Below are positions 6,112-11,413 of a stretch of DNA of 11,413 nucleotides, one piece after another. This DNA comes from Bacteroidota bacterium (GTDB taxonomy: Bacteria > Bacteroidota > Ignavibacteria > Kapaibacteriales > UBA2268): positions 1 through 11,413 of the forward strand of contig DAHXMP010000347.1 of NCBI GenBank assembly GCA_027371665.1, in the 5' to 3' direction. Below the pieces are notes generated by a model. That model saw only the letters and a list, made by a program, of their open reading frames with translations, made no database searches and was not told where the DNA came from. A program made the position numbers and the translations under genes. Numbering within the stretch: the first letter of the stretch is position 1; each line of letters begins with the position of its first letter.

Positions 6112-7239
6112 TTAAAACGATACAACTTTGCCCCTTAACAATTCAACCAGTTCAACTATTCTACTTGCAGCTTCTTTAGCAGCACCCGGTTTACCAAGCT
6201 TTGAAGCGGCTTTTCCCATTTCAGACAGTTTAACCTCATCAGATATAAATTTAAAAACCATATCAAATAAAAACTCGTCAATTTTATCGTTTTTTACAAC
6301 AGTCGATGCACCTTTGCTTTCGAGAACTTTTGCGTTCAATTCCTGTTCGTTATTCGAAGCAGACGAAAGCGGAATCAAAATTGACGGCTTACCGGAAGCA
6401 CAAATCTCTGCAACAGAAGTTGCTCCTGCTCTCGATATTACCAGGTCAGCCGCAGCATAAGCCTGTGCCATATTTTCAATATACTTCATTACTTTTACAT
6501 TAGCAGGTATAAAGCGGGGTATCGAAAAATGCTCTCCGGTTTGCCATATCAACTGACATTCTTTCCCTTCTATTAATTTCAGGTTGTCGCTTATTGCATT
6601 ATTTATTGTTCTAGCTCCAAGGCTGCCTCCAAAAGCAAGAATAGTTTTAGTATCTTTTTTCAATCCCAATTGAGTCCTTGCTTCATTTTTATCCGGGAGA
6701 TTACATATATCCGCCCTTACCGGATTACCGAGAAATTCAATCCTCGCCTTCAGGCTTTTATCGAAATAATCAGCCGTTTCCTCAAAAGCAGTGATAATCA
6801 TATCTGCTTTGCGTGACAACAACTTTAGTGACTTTCCGGGCGATACGTTTGATTCCATCAGCACAAGGGTTACTTTCTCGTCATAAGCCGCATTACCCGC
6901 AGGATAACTTATATACGCTCCGGTACACAAAACCAAATCAGGTTTAAATCTCCGGATTATTGACCGGCATATATTCTTGGAACGAATAACTCTAAAAGGG
7001 AGCATCAATGTTTCGGGTGAAAACAATCCTTTATAACCGCTGATTGGCAAAACGTTAAATTCATAACCAAGTCCCGGAACAACTCTTGATTCGATTCTGT
7101 TAGCCGTTCCGACAAATGATGCTTCGGTTTTTTTTCCTGAAAATTCTTCGAGATTTTCCAGGACTGCAAGAGCCGGATACAGATGGCCCCCAGTTCCCCC
7201 TGCTGCTACAAGTATTTTGAATTTATTATATAGTTCCAA
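6112..7239 (-). CDS. murG: UDP-N-acetylglucosamine--N-acetylmuramyl-(pentapeptide) pyrophosphoryl-undecaprenol GlcNAc transferase (MurG)
   Basis: MurG adds GlcNAc from UDP-GlcNAc to lipid I, giving lipid II, at the inner face of the cytoplasmic membrane. It is a GT-B glycosyltransferase. The 375-residue length is close to normal. The N-terminal glycine loop GGTGGH is at 14-19 and the second glycine loop FGGSLGA at 203-209. SRAGATSVAEI at 269-279 and the Q-ELNA segment at 299-303 form the UDP-GlcNAc site. At 129-135 it reads ESNVSPG where many MurGs have EQN-PG; Glu, Asn, Pro and Gly are kept. The start is TTG: a stop lies two codons upstream and no ATG occurs before the first motif. No Shine-Dalgarno is visible. 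It is not in a dcw cluster here; a PH-like membrane protein gene and a tail-anchored protein gene follow, and a TPR-SPOR gene diverges upstream. Confidence 0.96.
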   Translation of the reverse strand: MELYNKFKILVAAGGTGGHLYPALAVLENLEEFSGKKTEASFVGTANRIESRVVPGLGYEFNVLPISGYKGLFSPETLMLPFRVIRSKNICRSIIRRFKPDLVLCTGAYISYPAGNAAYDEKVTLVLMESNVSPGKSLKLLSRKADMIITAFEETADYFDKSLKARIEFLGNPVRADICNLPDKNEARTQLGLKKDTKTILAFGGSLGARTINNAISDNLKLIEGKECQLIWQTGEHFSIPRFIPANVKVMKYIENMAQAYAAADLVISRAGATSVAEICASGKPSILIPLSSASNNEQELNAKVLESKGASTVVKNDKIDEFLFDMVFKFISDEVKLSEMGKAASKLGKPGAAKEAASRIVELVELLRGKVVSF

Positions 7240-7326
7240 TATTTAGTATTTGTATATATAAATGTTAAACCAATTAAATTATTTCTTACAAAAATAATGC
7301 AATTCATTTTACTTTGAAATTATTCT

Positions 7327-7348
7327 TTTTTATCAAGGCTGATAAAAA
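7327..7348. promoter_or_regulatory. 9-bp perfect palindrome between divergent murG and the TPR-SPOR gene
   Basis: TTTTTATCA at 7327-7335 and TGATAAAAA at 7340-7348 are exact reverse complements around the loop AGGC. It sits in the middle of the 214-bp divergent spacer (7240-7453), ~88 bp before murG and ~105 bp before the SPOR gene. T-before-stem and A-after-stem polarity argues against a terminator. A shared operator is possible. No convincing promoter boxes could be fixed in this AT-rich spacer. Confidence 0.35.
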
Positions 7349-7453
7349 CAAATCAAAAATCCTTTAAATAAATAATGCACGAAATCTTGATTTTTTTCTT
7401 TATATTTACAAAAAGGTTTTATTAAGAAATCTTCAATATTTGTTGGGGGACAA

Positions 7454-8335
7454 ATGAAAATTAAATTCATCGTTTTGATGAGTGTTGGGATATTGCTTAT
7501 ATCTTCCGTATCCGGTTATGCCCAGGCTCAGAAGGTCAGGGAATACCTCAGGATGGTTGCTATTGGAAAAGTGGAAGAAGTAAAAAAGCAATTGCCTGAT
7601 TTACTTGCCGAATACCCTGATGACCCTGGTGTTCAACTACTGCTCGGAGTGGTGATTGATGATGCAAAACTCGCAGTAGAAAAATATAAAAACATTGTTA
7701 AAAACTATCCGGAAAGTGAATGGGCTGACGATGCTTACTGGCGCATCGTTCAATATTATGCAGTTACCGGAGATACTTCAAAAGCAAAGGAAGCCTTGGA
7801 TAATTACAGGAAAAAATACCCGGCTTCTGAATTTTTAATGCCTGCTTCCGATGTTGTCAGGTTTGCAATCAGCTTTGCAAAAAGTGAAAAAACCAAACAA
7901 GACGAAGCTCATTTCTCTGTTTCCAAAGATATGAAACCTGTTGAGCCTGAAGCAAAGAAAGAAACTTTAAAAAAGAATGTTCATAATACAATACAAGCTA
8001 AACCTAACCATGAAGTTATAAAAAAAGAAAATAAAAATCAGGGTACAGCAAAGCAAAATAAAGAAATTGCTGTTAAAAAAACCGTTCTACCGGATAATTC
8101 AAACGAAAAATACGGCTTGCAGGTGGGTATCTACAGTACAAAAGAAGCTGCCGATAATGAGGTTGCAAGATTTAAAAAACAAAGGCTGATTGCATATATT
8201 ATGAATAAAGATATTGATGGAAATCCTATGTATGCTGTAGTCATCGGTGAATATTCTTCAAAAGAATCGGCAGATCAAGCAAAAAAAATCGTTCAGTCTC
8301 AATGCCAGTGCGAACCTTTGATATTTAAAAAATAA
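7454..8335 (+). CDS. exported TPR and SPOR domain protein
   Basis: This is a 293-residue periplasmic protein. A signal peptide covers residues 1-23 (Lys2/Lys4, hydrophobic core, GYA then QAQ). Residues ~28-125 are helical TPR-like repeats of the YbgF/BamD type, with the motif NYPESEWADDAYWRI. Residues ~145-215 are a Lys/Glu/Asn-rich low-complexity linker. Residues ~218-292 are a SPOR domain (YGLQVGIYSTKEAADNE, later YAVVIGEYSSKESADQA). SPOR domains bind glycan strands stripped of peptides at the division septum, so a septal or wall-associated role is likely; this is family knowledge, not shown here. The start is firm: GGGGGA at 7445-7450 sits just before the ATG. It diverges from murG. Cys284 and Cys286 near the end are unusual but unexplained. 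Confidence 0.9.
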   Translation: MKIKFIVLMSVGILLISSVSGYAQAQKVREYLRMVAIGKVEEVKKQLPDLLAEYPDDPGVQLLLGVVIDDAKLAVEKYKNIVKNYPESEWADDAYWRIVQYYAVTGDTSKAKEALDNYRKKYPASEFLMPASDVVRFAISFAKSEKTKQDEAHFSVSKDMKPVEPEAKKETLKKNVHNTIQAKPNHEVIKKENKNQGTAKQNKEIAVKKTVLPDNSNEKYGLQVGIYSTKEAADNEVARFKKQRLIAYIMNKDIDGNPMYAVVIGEYSSKESADQAKKIVQSQCQCEPLIFKK

Positions 8336-8337
8336 AT

Positions 8338-8360
8338 ATTTAGCCTCGCCTAAATTTTTT
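8338..8360 (+). terminator. weak candidate terminator after the TPR-SPOR gene
   Basis: ATTTAG (8338-8343) pairs with CTAAAT (8350-8355) around CCTCGC, starting just after the TAA stop, and a run of T continues to 8360. The stem is only six pairs and AT-rich, so termination may be partial. Confidence 0.4.
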
Positions 8361-8394
8361 ATAATAATTTAAACAATACAGCGTTACATGTTGT

Positions 8395-9006
8395 ATGGTT
8401 TTTTTAATAATTATGGATAATATAATGTATAATATATTTGCTTTTTTCGGATTAATTTTGTTATTAACCTTTATAAATGTCAGTCAAGCAGAATCGGGTA
8501 TACCTGTACAAAAGAATCAGGATAATCCTATTTATCGCTTTAATGTGAAAACAATTGATGGGAAAGAAGTATCTTTATCTGACTTTAAGGGTAAAGTTCT
8601 TCTGATTGTAAATGTTGCAAGCAAATGCGGCTTTACACCTCAATATAAAGGGCTGGAATCACTTTATAAAAAATATAAAAACAAAGGTTTTGAAATTCTT
8701 GGTTTCCCATGCAACCAGTTTGGTCACCAGGAACCGGGAACAAATACAGAAATCAAGAATTTTTGTTCAACTAAATACGATGTTACTTTTCCTTTGTTCG
8801 ATAAAATTGATGTGAACGGTGATAGTGCAAGTCCACTATATAAATACTTAAAAGCGGCAAAGCCGGGATTTATGAATGAAAACATTAAATGGAACTTTAC
8901 TAAATTCCTTATTGACAGACAGGGAAATGTTATCAGCCGTTTCGCATCCCAGACAACTCCGGAAAGCATCGAAACGGACATTGCCAAATTGCTTGTTGAT
9001 AAATGA
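8395..9006 (+). CDS. exported glutathione peroxidase-family protein, thioredoxin-type
   Basis: It reduces hydrogen peroxide or organic hydroperoxides. Residues ~45-203 are a full GPx domain. The peroxidatic Cys78 lies in NVASKCGF. Gln112 is in FGHQEPG, and Trp166-Asn167 are in IKWNFTKFLI, completing the catalytic tetrad. Cys124 in NFCSTKYDV matches the resolving cysteine of thioredoxin-dependent members, so thioredoxin rather than glutathione is the likely reductant. Residues ~12-32 are strongly hydrophobic and end in VSQA, so the enzyme is probably exported or anchored. The first basic residue is Lys40, so the leader lacks the usual positive n-region. ATGs at 8395, 8413 and 8425 are all in frame and none has a Shine-Dalgarno; 8395 is kept as the longest. 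It lies 59 bp after the SPOR gene and converges on the barrel gene, 47 bp away. Confidence 0.92.
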   Translation: MVFLIIMDNIMYNIFAFFGLILLLTFINVSQAESGIPVQKNQDNPIYRFNVKTIDGKEVSLSDFKGKVLLIVNVASKCGFTPQYKGLESLYKKYKNKGFEILGFPCNQFGHQEPGTNTEIKNFCSTKYDVTFPLFDKIDVNGDSASPLYKYLKAAKPGFMNENIKWNFTKFLIDRQGNVISRFASQTTPESIETDIAKLLVDK

Positions 9007-9053
9007 AATTATATACCTTACAGTCTTAATAAAAAAATGGATATATTTTAGTA

Positions 9054-9629
9054 TTAATGCAACTTGTATGTTAATCCTAAGTTCCATGAATAATAACTGA
9101 TATGGGCGTATGTTTCGAAACCGGTGTTTATGTTAATCCCGAAATGCTTATAAATCGTTACTCCTGCTCCCAGCTTCGACGCAATGCCGAATCCGCCTAA
9201 ATCTGCCTGGTCATGTTTTGTCCCTAACCCGCAAAAACCGGCTCCAATATAAGCATGGAGAAAACCTCCCCCAAAATATATCAATGGAACAAAAGAAATA
9301 TAGGTGCTGAAGTTGCCATAAATGTTCCCAAGCTGCAAATTTTCTTCTAAGGCAACAGCAAATCTTTTACTCAGATAATAACCAATCATAAGGGATATTC
9401 CATAAAAATTGTTCCCATCTTGCGTAAAAGCATTTTCTGTACTATTATTCCAGGGCTTGCCCCGCTTAGAGTAAGAAAAAGAAACACTTCCCAGACGAGG
9501 CAGTTTAATATAATTTTCATTGCAGCATTTTGTAGAATCCTTTTTTTCTTTTTCCTGTGCTGAGAGAATATTATTTTGAAAAGCAAATAATAAAGCAATG
9601 ATAGCGGAGAGACAGATTAGTTTTTTCAT
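9054..9629 (-). CDS. predicted small outer-membrane beta-barrel protein
   Basis: This is a 191-residue protein of no precise family I can name. Residues 1-24 are a type I signal peptide (MKKL, hydrophobic core, LSA then QEK). The mature start is Lys/Glu-rich with a Cys35-Cys36 pair. From ~45 onward it alternates aromatic and polar residues in short strands with Gly-rich turns (FYGISLMIGYYLSKRF, LHAYIGAGF, GININTGFETY, YYSWNLGLTYKL), as in small 8-stranded barrels of the OMP_b-brl/OmpX kind. It ends in YKLH, where many barrels end in Phe or Trp, so the C-terminal insertion signal is atypical. The ATG at 9629 has a GGGG stretch about eight bases upstream and otherwise no clear ribosome site. 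It is 183 bp downstream of asnS, on the same strand. Confidence 0.75.
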   Translation of the reverse strand: MKKLICLSAIIALLFAFQNNILSAQEKEKKDSTKCCNENYIKLPRLGSVSFSYSKRGKPWNNSTENAFTQDGNNFYGISLMIGYYLSKRFAVALEENLQLGNIYGNFSTYISFVPLIYFGGGFLHAYIGAGFCGLGTKHDQADLGGFGIASKLGAGVTIYKHFGININTGFETYAHISYYSWNLGLTYKLH

Positions 9630-9776
9630 GTTTAAACCCCAACGAATTAATTCAAACTTAAGGTGAACATTAATGGTTATATTAACGGTTTATACTTTAA
9701 AAATTGTCATATGAATTTCTATTAGTCTTTTCAAATTGTCTCAAAGGAATGATTATGAAAAATTTTAACCACAACT

Positions 9777-9804
9777 ATTCACTGTTCACTATTCGTTATT
9801 CACT
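9777..9804. repeat. four tandem heptamers (ATTCACT-type)
   Basis: The array reads ATTCACT, GTTCACT, ATTCGTT and ATTCACT without gaps, eight bases beyond the asnS stop. On the minus strand the unit is AGTGAAT. It looks like the short tandem heptamer repeats known from several bacterial phyla. It carries no ORF or hairpin. The remainder of the 9630-9812 spacer shows nothing else I can name. Confidence 0.7.
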
Positions 9805-9812
9805 GATTTGTA

Positions 9813-11162
9813 TTACGGCACAATCCTGTAAATCATTCTTGGGAAGGGAATGACTTCGCGGATATGGGATGCTCCGGTTAGCCATTTGACCGTTCGCTCA
9901 ACGCCAAGCCCGAAGCCGCTGTGAGGCACCGAACCGTATTTCCTCAAATCGAGATACCACTGGAAAGCCTCGACAGGCAGGTTATTTTCCTCGATTCTTT
10001 TAAGCAGTGCATCGTAATCGTCTTCGCGCTGGCTGCCGCCGATTAGCTCTCCTGCTTTTTCGGGACCGAGCATGTCCATCGCAAGAACGGTTTTGGGATT
10101 TTCCGGGTCACGCTTCATATAAAATGCTTTTGCTTCGACGGGATACCTGTGAATAATGCAGGGCTTATCGAAATGCTCCATGATTGCCTCCTCCTGCACT
10201 GCTCCGAAATCCTCGCCCCAGGGGAATGGGAAAATGTCAACTTCCTCCCCTTCGACTTTTTTCTTCAGGGGAATTTTATCTGCTATTAGCATATCAACTG
10301 CTTCGGTATAGCTGATTCTGTAAAAGGGACGCTTTATTATTTCAAGCTTTGTCGTGTCTCTTTCAAGTGTTTCAAGTTCTTGCCTGCATGATTTAAGCAC
10401 AAAAGCGACAATATATTCGACAAGGTCTTCGGCTAAATCCATGTCGTCATCCAAATCGAAGAATGCTATTTCAGGCTCTACCATCCAAAATTCGGTAAGG
10501 TGCTTTCTCGTTTTGGAACGTTCCGCCCTGAATGTAGGCCCAAAAGTATATACTTTGCCAAGTGCCATAGCCGAAGCTTCGGCATATAGCTGTCCTGATT
10601 GAGATAAATATGCTTTGCCGAGGTCGAAATATTCAGTCTCGAATAATGTGGAAGTGCCTTCACATGCGTTTGGTGTCAGCAGGGGCGAATCCATCAGCTT
10701 AAAGCCGTTTCCGTCGAAGAAATCACGAATTGCTTTCACAACTGCGGCACGTACCCTCATAATTGCGTGTTGTTTCGAGGAACGCAGCCACAGGTGGCGA
10801 TGCTCGATTAGGAACGAGTCCCCATGCTCTTTCGGGCTTATAGGATAATCTTTCGAAAGCTGAACGACTTGCAAATCCGTTACATCTATTTCATAGCCGC
10901 CGGGAGCCCTTTCTTCGGCTTTGAGTTTGCCTTTGATAATTAACGAGGATTCCTGTGTCAGGCTTTTTGCCGCTTCGAATGCTTCTTCGCTCACATTACC
11001 CTGAAATACAACACATTGGACAATACCCGTGCCGTCCCTCAAAATTATGAACTGAAGCTTGCCTTTGCCCCGCATATTGTAAACCCACCCCCGCAGAGTA
11101 ACTTCCTCACCCACTGCTTTCGACAATTCTTCGATTGTCAGATATGACTTATACCTCGACAT
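9813..11162 (-). CDS. asnS: asparaginyl-tRNA synthetase
   Basis: This class II synthetase charges tRNA-Asn with asparagine directly, in the cytoplasm. The 449-residue length is normal. Residues ~20-105 are the OB-fold anticodon-binding domain (VTLRGWVYNMRGKGKLQF). Class II motif 1 is around 148-164, motif 2 at 211-231 (FRAERS to EFWMVEPE) and motif 3 at 416-428 (GFGLGVERTVKWL). GGSQRED at 375-381 and the short C-terminal domain fit AsnRS rather than bacterial AspRS, which carries a GAD insertion. The ATG at 11162 follows a weak AGG-containing site. The terminal TAA lies eight bases from the heptamer array, and I saw no intrinsic terminator. It is well spaced from the neighbouring genes, so it is probably a single-gene unit. 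Confidence 0.97.
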   Translation of the reverse strand: MSRYKSYLTIEELSKAVGEEVTLRGWVYNMRGKGKLQFIILRDGTGIVQCVVFQGNVSEEAFEAAKSLTQESSLIIKGKLKAEERAPGGYEIDVTDLQVVQLSKDYPISPKEHGDSFLIEHRHLWLRSSKQHAIMRVRAAVVKAIRDFFDGNGFKLMDSPLLTPNACEGTSTLFETEYFDLGKAYLSQSGQLYAEASAMALGKVYTFGPTFRAERSKTRKHLTEFWMVEPEIAFFDLDDDMDLAEDLVEYIVAFVLKSCRQELETLERDTTKLEIIKRPFYRISYTEAVDMLIADKIPLKKKVEGEEVDIFPFPWGEDFGAVQEEAIMEHFDKPCIIHRYPVEAKAFYMKRDPENPKTVLAMDMLGPEKAGELIGGSQREDDYDALLKRIEENNLPVEAFQWYLDLRKYGSVPHSGFGLGVERTVKWLTGASHIREVIPFPRMIYRIVP

Positions 11163-11276
11163 TTAGGCCTGCAAATAATAATTAAAAATTAAATTACAAA
11201 AATACGAAGAAATGTGTTTAATAATGAGTTAAGTAATGAAATTAAATCGCAAAAAGTAAAGGCAAAACTTATACCA

Positions 11277-11302
11277 AAAAAATTAAATAAATTTAATTTT
11301 TT
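11277..11302. repeat. AT-only 12-bp palindrome upstream of the last gene
   Basis: AAAAAATTAAAT (11277-11288) and ATTTAATTTTTT (11291-11302) are exact reverse complements with a 2-base loop, in the divergent spacer between asnS and the gene at 11359. It is made only of A and T, so it may be a by-product of base composition. Confidence 0.4.
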
Positions 11303-11358
11303 ATTTTTTTTTTGTATGAGATTTTATTATATTAAAAGAAAAAAACTAAAGGTGCCTT

Positions 11359-11413
11359 ATGAAACCACTCGCAAAGATTGTTATTTCTTTCTTTTTTCTC
11401 TGTATCTTATCTT
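11359..11413 (+). CDS. start of an exported protein gene, cut by the window end
   Basis: Eighteen codons are visible. They encode Met-Lys-Pro-Leu-Ala-Lys followed by a hydrophobic Ile/Val/Phe/Leu run, a typical signal-peptide start. AAAGGTG at 11348-11354 acts as ribosome-binding site four bases before the ATG. It diverges from asnS. Nothing can be said about the mature protein. Confidence 0.7.
   Translation, partial: MKPLAKIVISFFFLCILS

Noticed and set aside
9007..9053. Shared terminator between the convergent GPx and barrel genes
   Set aside because: No stem of useful length was found in these 47 bases.

Overview
The window is AT-rich bacterial chromosome with ten complete or near-complete protein genes and the first 18 codons of an eleventh. 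I read it as a Gram-negative member of the FCB (Bacteroidota/Chlorobi) group, most likely close to Ignavibacteria. The reasons are a lipoprotein with a classical lipobox, a predicted outer-membrane barrel, signal peptides ending in S-Q or A-Q, and a TCATTCTGAG-type inverted-repeat element that I remember from genomes of that group. Strong Shine-Dalgarno sequences in front of several genes argue against a typical Bacteroidetes. This placement is inference; there is no rRNA in the window. TGA and TAA both serve as stops, so there is no global recoding.

Left part (1-2171, plus strand): an exported FKBP-type prolyl isomerase whose 5' end is disrupted, a small lipoprotein, and a cysteine-rich DUF169 protein. 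An intergenic stretch (2172-2513) follows, holding a 78-bp inverted-repeat element and a minus-strand intrinsic terminator.

Middle (2514-7239, all minus strand): a 708-residue protein of unknown function with two diverged copies of a ~135-residue domain, each with three cysteines at matching places. Beyond it lies a cluster transcribed in the order murG, a two-helix membrane protein with a PH-like domain, and a secreted protein with a C-terminal membrane anchor. murG makes lipid II and here lies outside a division/cell-wall (dcw) cluster.

Right part: a secreted TPR-SPOR protein diverges from murG across a 214-bp spacer holding a 9-bp perfect palindrome, so two cell-wall genes share one intergenic region. 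An exported thioredoxin-type glutathione peroxidase follows. Facing it on the minus strand are a small outer-membrane barrel and asnS, separated by a short tandem heptamer array. A new plus-strand gene encoding an exported protein starts at 11359 and runs off the window.

Most of the window is ordinary housekeeping and envelope genes. The least explained items are the duplicated-domain protein, the pair of membrane proteins behind murG, the broken start of the FKBP gene, and the two kinds of intergenic repeat. I found no CRISPR array, transposase, tRNA or rRNA, and no clear multi-gene defence or mobile system.
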